64,000 nucleotides of DNA from Mycobacterium sp. Root135 (GCF_001426545.1 NZ_LMEZ01000007.1:442478-506477); one strand, 5' to 3'; shown: positions 45,564 to 54,528, counted from the stretch's first letter. The notes: generated by a model not told the origin, from the sequence alone. Made by a program: numbers and translations.

Positions 45564-47294
45564 TCACTTGCCGCTGATGCCCTTGGGATTCAGGTGGGCG
45601 ATGTTGCCGCTCTCGGTGCCGTCGGAGGGGTCGATGACACAGTCGATGAGGGCGGGCCGGCCCGAGGCGAGGGCCTCGCGCAGCGCCGTCTCCACCTCTT
45701 CGGGCGTCGTGGCGTGATATCCCTTGCCGCCGAACGCCTTGATCATGTATTCGTGTTGGGCCCGCAACGCCGTCGGCGCGGGGTCGGACGTCGTCGAGGG
45801 GTCGTCGCCCCGGTAGACGCCGCCGTTGTTGAGGATGACCGTCACGATCGGCAGGTTGTAGCGGCAGATCACCTCGAGCTCCATGCCGCTGAAGCCGAAG
45901 GCGCTGTCGCCCTCGATGGCGACGACCGGCTCACCGCTCTCCACCGCGGCGGCGATGGCGTAACCCATGCCGATTCCCATGACGCCCCACGTTCCGCTGT
46001 CCAGTCGGTGGCGTGGCACCTGCATGCCAATCGTGTTGCGCGCCAGGTCGAGTGCGTTCGCACCCTCGTTGACGACGTACACGTGCGGGTTGTCCGCCAG
46101 CACGTCGCGGATCGACTGCAAGGCGCCGAGGAACTTCATCGGGTGGGCGGTGAGGGCGGCCTCGAGGCGGCCGGCCATCTTGGCCACGTTCTGCGCCGAC
46201 TTGGTGGTCAGCTCGTCACGCCACGTCGGCGTCACGCTGATCTGGCCGGGCTTGCTGCGTTCCAGCAGCATGTCCACCACCGACGCGATGTCACCGACCA
46301 GCGGCGCCGCGATGGGCTGGTTGCTGTCCATCTCCGAGGCCGAGATGTCGACCTGGATGAACTTGGCGTCGGCGTTCCACTGCGGTGAATCGCCATGTCC
46401 GAGCAGCCAGTTGAGCCGCGCGCCCACCAGCAGCACCACGTCGGCCCGCTTCAGCGCCACCGAGCGGGCGGTCGCCGCGGACTGCGGGTGGTCGTCGGGC
46501 AGCAGGCCCTTGGCCATCGACATCGGCACGTACGGGATGCCCGTGCTCTCGACGAACTCCCGGATCTGCTCGTCGGCCTGGGCGTATGCGGCACCCTTGC
46601 CGAGCACGATCAGCGGCCGTTCGGCACCGGCGAGCAGCGAGATGGCCGCGTCGACGGCGTCGACGCCGGGCAGTTGCTTGGGTGCGAGGTCGACGACCTT
46701 CCACAGCGTCTTGGCCGCTTCCTGGGCGTCGAGCACCTCACCGAGGACTGCGGCCGGGATGTCGAGGTAGACACCGCCGGGTCGGCCGGACGCCGCGGTG
46801 CGCAGGGCGCGGGCGATGCCGCGGCCGACGTCCTCGGCGCGGGACACCCGGAAGGCCGCCTTCGCGAAGAGCCGCGCGGCGGCGAGCTGGTCCATCTCCT
46901 CGTAGTCACCGCGCTGGAGGTCGACGAGGTGGCGCTCGCTGGACCCGGAGATCTGGACCATCGGGAAGCAGTTGGTGGTGGCGTTGGCGAGTCCGACGAG
47001 GCCGTTGAGGAAGCCGGGCGCCGACACGGTCAGGCAGATGCCCGGCTTCTGTGTGAGGAAGCCGGCCGCGGCCGCCGCGTGCGCAGCGTCGCTCTCGTGC
47101 CGGAAGCCGATGTAGCGCAGGCCGGAGGCCTGGGCCAACCGGGCCAGGTCGGTGATCGGAATGCCGACGACTCCGTAGATGGTGTGGACGTCGTTGAGCT
47201 TGAGGGCGTCGACGACCAAGTGGATCCCGTCGGTGAGTGCGACAGGCTCGTCGGTACTCGCTACCTCCGCGTCTCGCATGGGAGCGAGGGTCAT
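45564..47294 (-). CDS. oxc: oxalyl-CoA decarboxylase
   Basis: A 576-residue thiamine-diphosphate enzyme that converts oxalyl-CoA to formyl-CoA and CO2. The N-terminal TPP domain has the catalytic Glu67 in [12 protein letters not shown]; the C-terminal domain has [13 protein letters not shown] (the TPP-binding motif region) and [10 protein letters not shown] with the conserved Tyr. The C-terminal [10 protein letters not shown] corresponds to the lid segment of Oxc. The ATG at 47294 follows AGGAAGG. It heads the run oxc-frc-fdsGBAD, the whole of the dissimilatory pathway from oxalate to CO2 and NADH. Confidence 0.95.
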   Translation of the reverse strand: MTLAPMRDAEVASTDEPVALTDGIHLVVDALKLNDVHTIYGVVGIPITDLARLAQASGLRYIGFRHESDAAHAAAAAGFLTQKPGICLTVSAPGFLNGLVGLANATTNCFPMVQISGSSERHLVDLQRGDYEEMDQLAAARLFAKAAFRVSRAEDVGRGIARALRTAASGRPGGVYLDIPAAVLGEVLDAQEAAKTLWKVVDLAPKQLPGVDAVDAAISLLAGAERPLIVLGKGAAYAQADEQIREFVESTGIPYVPMSMAKGLLPDDHPQSAATARSVALKRADVVLLVGARLNWLLGHGDSPQWNADAKFIQVDISASEMDSNQPIAAPLVGDIASVVDMLLERSKPGQISVTPTWRDELTTKSAQNVAKMAGRLEAALTAHPMKFLGALQSIRDVLADNPHVYVVNEGANALDLARNTIGMQVPRHRLDSGTWGVMGIGMGYAIAAAVESGEPVVAIEGDSAFGFSGMELEVICRYNLPIVTVILNNGGVYRGDDPSTTSDPAPTALRAQHEYMIKAFGGKGYHATTPEEVETALREALASGRPALIDCVIDPSDGTESGNIAHLNPKGISGK

Positions 47295-47378
47295 GATGTG
47301 GACCTTCCTGGTGAGGGATATTCCGTTACATCTCAATACCTTTCACCGGACCGAGACCGGCGTCCAAGACCTGTCGTC

Positions 47379-47403
47379 AACCGGCCGATAAACGCCGGTT
47401 ATC
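47379..47403. promoter_or_regulatory. LysR-box candidate / hairpin between lysR and oxc
   Basis: GATAA-N7-TTATC at 47387-47403 has the T-N11-A pattern of LysR sites and lies 93 bp upstream of the oxc ATG. It overlaps AACCGGC (47379-47385) and GCCGGTT (47394-47400), an inverted repeat that could also terminate the lysR transcript. I cannot tell which function it has. Confidence 0.5.
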
Positions 47404-47442
47404 ACGACGCGCGCGGTCGACGGCGATCGTCTTGGCACGGTG

Positions 47443-48381
47443 TCAGGGCCGGCTCAGCCCGGCGACGAGTTCGCGACGCTCGAGACCAAAGGTCTCGTCG
47501 AGTCGCGCGCCTGCGATGACGTTGACGAACGCGCGAGCGGCCACCGAGGCCGACCCGGCGTGGATGGCGATCGATATCTGGGCGGTGGCCTCGGGTTCGA
47601 CGAGACGCACGGCGCGCGCCGCGCCCATGGCGGGGATGGCACGCAACCACGTGTGAGGCACCACGCTCGCCCAGGCGCCGGTCGCGACGTGGGAGTAGAG
47701 GGATGCCACCGAGTCGGTTTCCACCTGCGGTGCGGCGACCACCCCGTTGGCGGCGAAGGCCTTGTCGATGAACTGACGGAACCTCATGTGCGGCATCAGG
47801 AGTGCCAGCGGGAGCTGCGCGGCCTCGGCCCACGTGATGGTGTCGCACCCGGACGCCAAGTGGTCACCGGAGACCAGGAGCACGTACCGCTCCTGATACA
47901 GCGGCACCACCTCGAGACCCGACCGGTCGTCGGGGCCGAAGTGGGCGATGGCGGCGTCGAGTTCGAAGTCGCGCAGTTGTCGCAGCAGGTCGGTGGAGGA
48001 CAACCGCGAACAGATGGTCACCTTGGCCAGCGGGTGCAACCCACAGAACGTGGCCACCGGCTGCGCGGTCGTCGTCGACACCGTGGGTCCGGTGCCGAGG
48101 CGCAACGTGCCGGAGATGCCGGTGCGCATCGCCGCGGCCTCGGCCTTGAGGCCGTCGTGCTCGGCCAGCAGGCGCTTGGCCCAGACGACCAGCCGTTCGC
48201 CCTCGAGCGTGAGGCCCTCGAAGTTCTGGCCTCGGTGGATGAGGGTGACGTTGAGCTCGCGCTCGAGCTTGGCGATCGCGGTGGAAAGCGCTGGCTGCGA
48301 GACGTAGCACGCCTCGGCGGCCCTCGCGAAGTGCCGCTCCCGGGCCACCGTGACGAAGTACTCGAGCTGGCGCAACAGCAC
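47443..48381 (-). CDS. LysR family transcriptional regulator
   Basis: A 312-residue LysR regulator with a winged helix (about residues 1-60: LRQLEYFVTVARERHFARAAEACYVSQPALSTAIAKLE) and a type 2 periplasmic-binding effector domain. It starts with GTG at 48381. It lies 148 bp upstream of oxc in the same direction, so control of oxc-frc-fdsGBAD is likely, perhaps with formate or oxalate as effector (FdsR, a LysR regulator, controls fds in Cupriavidus). The T-N11-A motif upstream of oxc fits such a role. A GntR-type palindrome in its own promoter links the two circuits. Confidence 0.87.
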   Translation of the reverse strand: MLLRQLEYFVTVARERHFARAAEACYVSQPALSTAIAKLERELNVTLIHRGQNFEGLTLEGERLVVWAKRLLAEHDGLKAEAAAMRTGISGTLRLGTGPTVSTTTAQPVATFCGLHPLAKVTICSRLSSTDLLRQLRDFELDAAIAHFGPDDRSGLEVVPLYQERYVLLVSGDHLASGCDTITWAEAAQLPLALLMPHMRFRQFIDKAFAANGVVAAPQVETDSVASLYSHVATGAWASVVPHTWLRAIPAMGAARAVRLVEPEATAQISIAIHAGSASVAARAFVNVIAGARLDETFGLERRELVAGLSRP

Positions 48382-48419
48382 TGGCGCTCCCCTTGCTGCC
48401 TCTTCGGCGTGATTGAACT

Positions 48420-48436
48420 GTGTATGCAGTATGCGT
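48420..48436. promoter_or_regulatory. GntR-type operator copy h, between lysR and PAS gene
   Basis: GTGTATGCAGTATGCGT. The right arm GTATGCGT is nearly perfect, the left arm keeps 5 of 8 positions. It is 39 bp from the lysR GTG and 52 bp from the PAS GTG, so it can serve both divergent promoters. A separate inverted repeat, CCCGAT-N7-ATCGGG, lies at 48447-48465. Confidence 0.6.
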
Positions 48437-48487
48437 TATTCTGTAGCCCGATGCAATGAATCGGGCAACGCCGACGAAGGGGACCCC

Positions 48488-49042
48488 GTGAGCGAGAGCA
48501 GCAGCACCATCGACAAGGCCTGGCTCGCAAGAGCGGTGGTGGCCGAATCTCCAGAAGCCATCGTGGTCACCGACCCGCAGGGACGGATCGACCTGTGGAA
48601 TGCCGGCGCCGCCAACATGTTCGGGTTCTCGGAAGAGGACGCGCTCGGCGCCAGCCTCGACCTGATCATTCCCGTCAAACTGCGCGACCGGCACTGGCGG
48701 GGCTACGAGCACACCATGGAAACCGGCGTCACCAAGTACGGCGACACGCTGCTCGGCGTACCGGCCACCCACCAGGACGGCCGCCAGCTGTCCATCGAGT
48801 TCAGCGTGGCCCTCCTACGCGACGAGGAAGGGACCATCGTCGGGATCGCGGCCGTGATGCGCGAGGTGAGCGAGCGGCGGGCGACCGAGAAGGCGTTGCG
48901 CGCCAAGCTGGCCGAGGCCGAGCGGACCGTGACCGCCTTGCGCGCCACGGTCGCCGACCTCAACGACCGCGTCACGCGTCCGACGATGTCCGTGCAGGGC
49001 TGGTCGGAACAGCCCTGCACGACAACGTCATTCGACGCGTAG
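48488..49042 (+). CDS. stand-alone PAS domain protein
   Basis: A 184-residue protein with a single PAS/PAC domain (about residues 20-135: SPEAIVVTDPQGRIDLWNAGAANMFGFSEEDALG, then the PAC-like HQDGRQLSIEFSVALLRDEEG) followed by a coiled coil (about 135-170, ERRATEKALRAKLAEAERTVTALRATV) and a short tail. There is no output or transmembrane domain. The GTG at 48488 has AAGGGGA upstream. It could sense a small ligand or cofactor and act through a partner. It is divergent from lysR with a GntR-type operator between, and convergent with pyk (15-bp overlap). Confidence 0.8.
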   Translation: MSESSSTIDKAWLARAVVAESPEAIVVTDPQGRIDLWNAGAANMFGFSEEDALGASLDLIIPVKLRDRHWRGYEHTMETGVTKYGDTLLGVPATHQDGRQLSIEFSVALLRDEEGTIVGIAAVMREVSERRATEKALRAKLAEAERTVTALRATVADLNDRVTRPTMSVQGWSEQPCTTTSFDA

Positions 49043-50452
49043 CACCCGCACCGAGTCGGTGTAGCCGGCCACGCCGCTTCGGCTTCCGGAGACCACCACG
49101 ACGACGTCACCGGGATGGCACACGCCCATGCCGATGAGCGCCCGGCTCACCTCGCCGGGCATCGACTCGGCCACTGCCGACGGAGCCAGCACGGCCGAGG
49201 TGATGCCCCAGGAGAACGCCATTCTGGTGCGCACCTCGTCGTCGTGGGCGAACGCCAACAGCGGAAGCGGCGACCGCTGCCGCGCCAGGCGCAGGGCGGT
49301 GTCACCCGTGCGGGTGAAGCAGCACAACGCCGCCGCCCCGAGGCGCCGCCCGACCTCACATGCGGCCACGGCGATGGCGTCGCCGAACACGGCGTCCCCG
49401 GTGGCCTCGAGCTGACCCTCCGCGACGTCACCGCGGCCGACGCCACTCTCGGCGGCTTCGACGATGCGCGCCATGGTCGCCACCGCGTGGGCGGGATGGA
49501 CGCCGACACTGGTCTCGGCGGACAGCATCACCGCATCCGCGCCGTCGAAGACGGCGTTGGCCACGTCGGACACCTCGGCGCGCGTGGGGCGACGGTCCGA
49601 GATCATCGAGTCGAGCATCTGGGTCGCGACGATCACCGGTTTCGCCGCCTGGCGGCACAGGGCGATCGCCCGGCGTTGGACCAGCGGAATCTGCTCGAGC
49701 GGCATCTCGACCCCGAGATCGCCCCTGGCGACCATCAGGCCGTCGAACGCCTCGACGATCCCCGCCAGGTCCGACACCGCCTCGGGCTTCTCCAGCTTGG
49801 CGATCACCGGCACCCGGCGGCCGACCTCGTCCATGATGGCGTGGGCGAGCTTGACTTCCTCGGGCGCCCGCACGAACGACATCGCCACCATGTCGGCGCC
49901 GAGCTCGATGGCGAACTTGAGGTCCTCGATGTCCTTGTCCGACAACGGCGGAACGCTGACGTCGACGCCGGGCAGCGAGATGCCCTTGTGATCGCTGACC
50001 GGCCCGCCGTCGAGCACCTCGCAGGAGATGTCGGGACCGTCGACGCCCACGACGAGCAGATCCACCTTGCCGTCGTCGACGAGCAGGCGGTCACCGGCCC
50101 GCACGTCACCGGACAGGCCCGCGTAGGTCGTCGACACCCGGTCGTGATCGCCGCGGCAGGAGTCGGTGGTGATGACCACGCGCTCCCCCGTCGCCCACGT
50201 CACCGGGCCGTCGGCGAAACTGCCGAGTCGGATCTTCGGGCCCTGCAGGTCGGCCAGTACGCCGACCACGCGGCCGCGCTCGGCCGCGATCTCGCGCACC
50301 ATGCCGTAGAGCGCCGAATGCTCGGCGCGGGTGCTGTGGCTGAAGTTCAGTCGGGCCACGTCCATTCCGGCGTCGACGAGTTCGGTCAGCACCGCCCGGG
50401 TCGCGGTGGCCGGACCCAGCGTGCAGACGATCTTTGCGCGACGGTTGGTCAT
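49028..50452 (-). CDS. pyk: pyruvate kinase
   Basis: A 474-residue pyruvate kinase that converts PEP and ADP to pyruvate and ATP. Motifs: RAKIVCTLGPA at the N-terminus, NFSHSTRAEH, LADLQGPKIRLG, the active-site MVARGDLGVEMP with the catalytic IAKLEKPEA Lys region, and MLSAETSVG. The ATG at 50452 follows GGGAGA. It is 11 bp downstream of the panE-like gene and so shares its GntR-type control. Pyruvate kinases are recurrent partners of glyoxylate/glycerate gene clusters, where they end the gcl-glxR-glycerate kinase route. Confidence 0.94.
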   Translation of the reverse strand: MTNRRAKIVCTLGPATATRAVLTELVDAGMDVARLNFSHSTRAEHSALYGMVREIAAERGRVVGVLADLQGPKIRLGSFADGPVTWATGERVVITTDSCRGDHDRVSTTYAGLSGDVRAGDRLLVDDGKVDLLVVGVDGPDISCEVLDGGPVSDHKGISLPGVDVSVPPLSDKDIEDLKFAIELGADMVAMSFVRAPEEVKLAHAIMDEVGRRVPVIAKLEKPEAVSDLAGIVEAFDGLMVARGDLGVEMPLEQIPLVQRRAIALCRQAAKPVIVATQMLDSMISDRRPTRAEVSDVANAVFDGADAVMLSAETSVGVHPAHAVATMARIVEAAESGVGRGDVAEGQLEATGDAVFGDAIAVAACEVGRRLGAAALCCFTRTGDTALRLARQRSPLPLLAFAHDDEVRTRMAFSWGITSAVLAPSAVAESMPGEVSRALIGMGVCHPGDVVVVVSGSRSGVAGYTDSVRVLRVE

Positions 50453-50463
50453 CTTCTTCTCCC

Positions 50464-51489
50464 TCACTGCAGAACCGGCTGAGTTGCCAGCTCCGGGGTG
50501 TTCTCGACCACCGGCGCGTCCGGCACGCAGGTGCGTGCCAACAGGTCGGTGGCGGCATGGATGGTGCGCAGCGTCGGAGCGGCCGCACCGGTCAGGTCGG
50601 CCATCTCCACGACCGCGGTGACGATGGCGTCGAGTTCCAGCGGCTTGCCCGCCTCGAGGTCCTGCAGCATCGACGTCTTGTGGTGCCCGACGTTCTCGGC
50701 ACCCCGCAGCCGCTTCTCGATCGAAATGTCTGGCGTGGCACCGACTCTCGCGGCGATGTCGAGCGTCTCCTCCATCAGCTGGACGACGATCTGCCTGGTA
50801 CGGGGGTTCTGGCAGATCTCGACCATCGTCGCCCTGGTCAACGCGCTCAAGGGGTTGAACGCGACGTTGCCCATCAGCTTGATCCAGATGTCGCTGCGCA
50901 GGTCGGCCTCGACGGGGGCCTTCAAACCGCCGGCGACCATGGCGTCGCTCAACGCCTGGCACCGTGCCGAGATCTCTCCCGACGGCTCACCAATGGAGAA
51001 CCGGGTGCCCTCCAGGTGCCGGATCACCCCTGGCGCCTCGATGGTGGTGGCGGGATACACCACGCAGCCGATCGCCCGCTCGGGCGAGAACACCGCGGTG
51101 GTGGCGCCACCCGGGTCGACGGCCTCGACGCGGCGCCCTCGATAGGGGCCCTCCAGCTCGTGGAAGTACCACCAGGGAATGCCGTTCTGCGCTGCCAATA
51201 CCGCGGTGTGTTCTCCCAGAAGGGGATTCACCAACGGTCCGCTGGACGGGTAACCGTGCGCCTTGAGACCGAGGAAGACGTAGTCCACCGGCCCGATGTC
51301 GCGAGGGTCGTCGGTCGCGTGCGGGTAGGCCACGAAGTCGCCGCGGTCGCTGAGCACCCGTACCCCGTTGGTGCGCATGGCCTGCAGGTGCGCGTTGCGC
51401 GCGATCAGGTGGACTTCGGCTCCGCCGCGTTGCATGGCGGCGCCCCAGTAGGCGCCGATTGCTCCGGCGCCGACGACTGCAATCCTCAC
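50464..51489 (-). CDS. PanE/ApbA-family reductase, candidate oxalyl-CoA reductase
   Basis: A 341-residue member of the 2-dehydropantoate 2-reductase family. The N-terminal RIAVVGAGAIGAYWGA binds NADP(H); the catalytic Lys is probably in LKLMGNVAFNPLSALT-type helix (IKLMGNVAFNPLSA) with a later Glu in MEETLDIA. In Methylobacterium extorquens, a PanE paralogue (PanE2) is an oxalyl-CoA reductase making glyoxylate, and the setting here (frc, gcl-glxR, pntAB) suits that activity better than pantothenate synthesis. The GTG at 51489 has AAGGAG five bases upstream, and GntR-type operator copy i ends 13 bp before it. It is the first gene of a two-gene operon with pyk. Confidence 0.82.
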   Translation of the reverse strand: MRIAVVGAGAIGAYWGAAMQRGGAEVHLIARNAHLQAMRTNGVRVLSDRGDFVAYPHATDDPRDIGPVDYVFLGLKAHGYPSSGPLVNPLLGEHTAVLAAQNGIPWWYFHELEGPYRGRRVEAVDPGGATTAVFSPERAIGCVVYPATTIEAPGVIRHLEGTRFSIGEPSGEISARCQALSDAMVAGGLKAPVEADLRSDIWIKLMGNVAFNPLSALTRATMVEICQNPRTRQIVVQLMEETLDIAARVGATPDISIEKRLRGAENVGHHKTSMLQDLEAGKPLELDAIVTAVVEMADLTGAAAPTLRTIHAATDLLARTCVPDAPVVENTPELATQPVLQ

Positions 51490-51502
51490 GGGACTCCTTA
51501 AA

Positions 51503-51519
51503 TCGTATGGTGTATGCAT
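51503..51519. promoter_or_regulatory. GntR-type operator copy i, upstream of panE-like gene
   Basis: TCGTATGGTGTATGCAT. The right arm GTATGCAT is near perfect, the left arm degenerate. It starts 13 bp before the GTG at 51489 (same spacing as copy g) and its centre is 79 bp from copy j in the divergent pnt promoter. Confidence 0.5.
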
Positions 51520-51581
51520 CTGCCGTCCGCAGAAATCAAATCCCGTGCTCCAGACGGCCACGCACTCGTACCGACCAATAG

Positions 51582-51598
51582 TTGCATACAATATGCAG
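51582..51598. promoter_or_regulatory. GntR-type operator copy j, upstream of pntAA
   Basis: TTGCATACAATATGCAG, 14 of 16 arm positions of the palindrome. It lies 98 bp upstream of the pntAA ATG at 51696. Confidence 0.7.
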
Positions 51599-51695
51599 TT
51601 GGCCTAGCCTGTTTTTCGACCCGGCTCGTCGCAGCCGTCTACGCCGTCGACCGTTGCCTGGAGCTCCAGGACCACCGTCGGGCAAGAGGAGGATC

Positions 51696-52772
51696 ATGAC
51701 GCTGATCGGAGTTCCGCGGGAATCGGCCGAGGGTGAGCGCCGCGTCGCGCTGGTGCCCAAGGTGGTCGAGCGGCTATGTGCCGGCGGTCTCGAGGTGGTC
51801 GTGGAGAGCGGTGCCGGGGCGGGAGCTCTGATCGACGACGAGCACTACCTGAATGCCGGAGCGACGATCGGTGACGCCTGGCCCGCCGACGTCGTCGTGA
51901 AGGTCAACCCGCCGAACTCCGACGAGGTGACCCGGCTCAAGCCCGGCTCGGTGCTGATCGGCTTCCTCGCCCCACGCACCCGACCCGAGCTTGCCGACGA
52001 GCTGCGCCTCGCCGACGTCACAGCCTTTGCACTGGAGGCGATTCCGCGCATCTCGCGGGCGCAGGCGATGGACGCGCTGTCCTCACAGGGCAACGTGGCC
52101 GGCTACAAGTCGGTGGTGCTCGCGGCGTCCCTGTCGACGCGGTTCTTCCCGATGTTGACCACCGCCGCGGGCACGGTGAAGCCGACGAGCGCGCTGATCC
52201 TCGGTGTCGGGGTGGCGGGGTTGCAGGCGTTGGCGACCGCCAAGCGTCTCGGCGCCAAGACCACCGGCTACGACGTGCGCCCCGAGGTGGCCGACCAGGT
52301 CCGCTCGGTTGGCGCGCAGTGGCTCGACCTCGGAATCGACGCGGCGGGTGAGGGCGGATATGCCCGCGAGCTGACCGAAGACGAACGCGCTCAACAACAA
52401 ACGGCGCTGGAACGGGCGATCACCAAGTTCGACGTGGTCATCACGACCGCCCTGGTGCCCGGCAGGCCGGCTCCACGCCTCGTCACCGCCGCCGCGGTGC
52501 AGGGCATGAAGGCGGGCAGCGTCGTGGTGGACCTCGCCGGGGAGACCGGCGGCAACTGCGAGCTCACCGAACCCGGGCAGACGGTGGTCAAGCACGGCGT
52601 GACGATCGCCTCGCCCCTGAACCTGCCCGCCACGATGCCCGAGCACGCCAGCGAGCTGTACGCCAAGAACGTCACCTCGCTGCTGGACCTCTTGATCACC
52701 GACGGCGCACTTGCGCCCGACTTCGACGACGAGGTCATCGCGGCCTCCTGCATCACCCGGGAGGTGTCGTAA
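51696..52772 (+). CDS. pntAA: NAD(P) transhydrogenase subunit alpha part 1
   Basis: A 358-residue NAD(H)-binding (dI) component of the proton-translocating transhydrogenase. It begins IGVPRESAEGERRVALVPK, has the SALILGVGVAGLQALATAKRLGA nucleotide fold, a QGNVAGYK segment and the characteristic ETGGNCELTEPG region. The ATG at 51696 follows AGAGGAGG. PntAA, AB and B are split into three chains, the usual actinobacterial form. It uses the proton gradient to drive NADH + NADP+ to NAD+ + NADPH, matching NADH-yielding formate oxidation to NADPH-requiring steps. Confidence 0.94.
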   Translation: MTLIGVPRESAEGERRVALVPKVVERLCAGGLEVVVESGAGAGALIDDEHYLNAGATIGDAWPADVVVKVNPPNSDEVTRLKPGSVLIGFLAPRTRPELADELRLADVTAFALEAIPRISRAQAMDALSSQGNVAGYKSVVLAASLSTRFFPMLTTAAGTVKPTSALILGVGVAGLQALATAKRLGAKTTGYDVRPEVADQVRSVGAQWLDLGIDAAGEGGYARELTEDERAQQQTALERAITKFDVVITTALVPGRPAPRLVTAAAVQGMKAGSVVVDLAGETGGNCELTEPGQTVVKHGVTIASPLNLPATMPEHASELYAKNVTSLLDLLITDGALAPDFDDEVIAASCITREVS

Positions 52773-52774
52773 CC

Positions 52775-53098
52775 ATGTACGACCAACTATTGGCCAATCT
52801 CGCGATCCTGGTGCTCGCCGGGTTCGTCGGATTCGCCGTCATCTCCAAGGTGCCCAACACCTTGCACACGCCGTTGATGTCGGGCACCAACGCCATTCAC
52901 GGCATCGTGGTGCTCGGCGCGCTGATCGTGCTCGGTGAACTGCCCGCCGACGCCGGCTGGGGGGTGCGGATCATCGCGTTCGTCGCGCTGATCTTCGGCA
53001 CCCTCAACGTGATTGGCGGCTTCCTCGTCACCGATCGGATGCTGAGCATGTTCAAGGGCCGCAAGCCCGAAGCCGAGAAGGCAGGGGCCGAGCGGTGA
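52775..53098 (+). CDS. pntAB: NAD(P) transhydrogenase subunit alpha part 2
   Basis: A 107-residue membrane component with three hydrophobic helices (about residues 8-28, 42-62 and 66-88), including a [22 protein letters not shown] motif typical of the family's proton channel region. It starts at an ATG two bases after the pntAA stop and overlaps pntB by 4 bp (GTGA). Confidence 0.93.
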   Translation: MYDQLLANLAILVLAGFVGFAVISKVPNTLHTPLMSGTNAIHGIVVLGALIVLGELPADAGWGVRIIAFVALIFGTLNVIGGFLVTDRMLSMFKGRKPEAEKAGAER

Positions 53099-54528
53099 AC
53101 TACCTCGTCAACAGTCTCTACATCGTCGCGTTCGGGCTCTTCATATTTGGGCTGTCCGGGCTGACCGGCCCCAAGACCGCGGTGCGCGGCAACCTCATCG
53201 CCGCCGCAGGCATGGCACTCGCCGTCGTCGCCACCTTGCTCAAGGTGCGGGACACCGCCTCCATCAACTGGATTCTCATCGCCGCCGGGTTGATCATCGG
53301 GGTGGTGCTCGGTGTCCCACCCGCCAAGAAGACCAAGATGACGGCGATGCCACAGCTGGTCGCGCTGTTCAACGGCGTCGGCGGCGGCACTGTCGCGCTC
53401 ATCGCCTGGGCGGAGTTCATCGAGACCGACGGATTCGGCCACTTCACCCCCGACCAGTCCCCCACCGTCGCCCTCGTCATCGGCTCGCTGTTCGCGGCGG
53501 TCATCGGCTCGGTGTCGTTCTGGGGTTCGCTCGTCGCGTTCCTGAAGCTGCAGGAGTCGATCCCGAAGAACCTGGAAAAAGCACTCGTCCGCTCCGCCAA
53601 GCTGTTTCAGGCCTCCAACGCGGTGCTGTTGCTCGCCGCGGTCGCCATGGCGGTGTACATCGGCGTGCACGCCGGCACGGGCAACCCCGGTTGGACGATC
53701 GTCGTCGTGCTGGTGCTGGCCGGGATCATGGGCCTGTTCGTGGTGTTCCCGATCGGTGGCGCGGACATGCCGGTGGTCATCTCACTGCTCAACGCGATGA
53801 CCGGATTGTCCGCCGCCGCAGCGGGTCTGGCGCTCAACAACACCGCGATGATCGTGGCGGGCATGATCGTCGGCGCCTCGGGCTCGATCCTGACCAACCT
53901 GATGGCGGTGGCGATGAACCGGTCGATCCCGGCGATCGTCTTCGGCTCCTTCGGGGCGGGCGGCGACGCAGCGGCTGCCGTCGCTGGAGAGCAGGGCACC
54001 GCCAAGTCGACCTCCGCGGCCGACGCGGCGATCCAGATGGCGTACGCCAACCAGGTCATCGTGGTGCCCGGCTACGGGCTGGCCGTCGCCCAGGCCCAGC
54101 ACGCCGTCAAGGACATGGCCTCGATCCTGGAGTCCAAGGGCGTCGAGGTGAAGTACGCCATTCACCCCGTCGCCGGCCGCATGCCGGGACACATGAACGT
54201 GCTCCTCGCGGAAGCCGACGTCGAATACGACGCGATGAAGGAAATGGACGACGTCAACGGCGAATTCGGCCGCACCGACGTCACTCTCGTCATCGGCGCC
54301 AACGACGTGACCAACCCGGCGGCGCGCAACGACCCGAGCTCCCCCATCCACGGCATGCCAATCCTCAACGTCGACCAGTCCCGCTCGGTGATCGTGCTCA
54401 AGCGGTCGATGAGCTCGGGGTACGCGGGAATCGAGAACCCGCTGTTCTTCCTCGGCCACACCTCCATGCTCTTCGGCGACGCGAAGAAGTCGGTCAACGC
54501 CGTGACCGAGGAACTCAAGGCCCTGTGA
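53095..54528 (+). CDS. pntB: NAD(P) transhydrogenase subunit beta
   Basis: A 477-residue protein with about eight to nine transmembrane helices (residues 1-260) and a C-terminal NADP(H)-binding dIII domain (about 290-477), containing [20 protein letters not shown] and [20 protein letters not shown]. The N-terminal helices carry [13 protein letters not shown] and [23 protein letters not shown]. It starts with GTG at 53095, overlapping pntAB, and its stop overlaps the start of the ThiC-like gene. Confidence 0.95.
   Translation: MNYLVNSLYIVAFGLFIFGLSGLTGPKTAVRGNLIAAAGMALAVVATLLKVRDTASINWILIAAGLIIGVVLGVPPAKKTKMTAMPQLVALFNGVGGGTVALIAWAEFIETDGFGHFTPDQSPTVALVIGSLFAAVIGSVSFWGSLVAFLKLQESIPKNLEKALVRSAKLFQASNAVLLLAAVAMAVYIGVHAGTGNPGWTIVVVLVLAGIMGLFVVFPIGGADMPVVISLLNAMTGLSAAAAGLALNNTAMIVAGMIVGASGSILTNLMAVAMNRSIPAIVFGSFGAGGDAAAAVAGEQGTAKSTSAADAAIQMAYANQVIVVPGYGLAVAQAQHAVKDMASILESKGVEVKYAIHPVAGRMPGHMNVLLAEADVEYDAMKEMDDVNGEFGRTDVTLVIGANDVTNPAARNDPSSPIHGMPILNVDQSRSVIVLKRSMSSGYAGIENPLFFLGHTSMLFGDAKKSVNAVTEELKAL

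Noticed and set aside
50464-51489. Pantothenate biosynthesis panE
   Set aside because: No panB, panC or panD nearby; the gene carries the oxalate-island operator and pairs with pyk and pnt. Some ketopantoate activity cannot be excluded.
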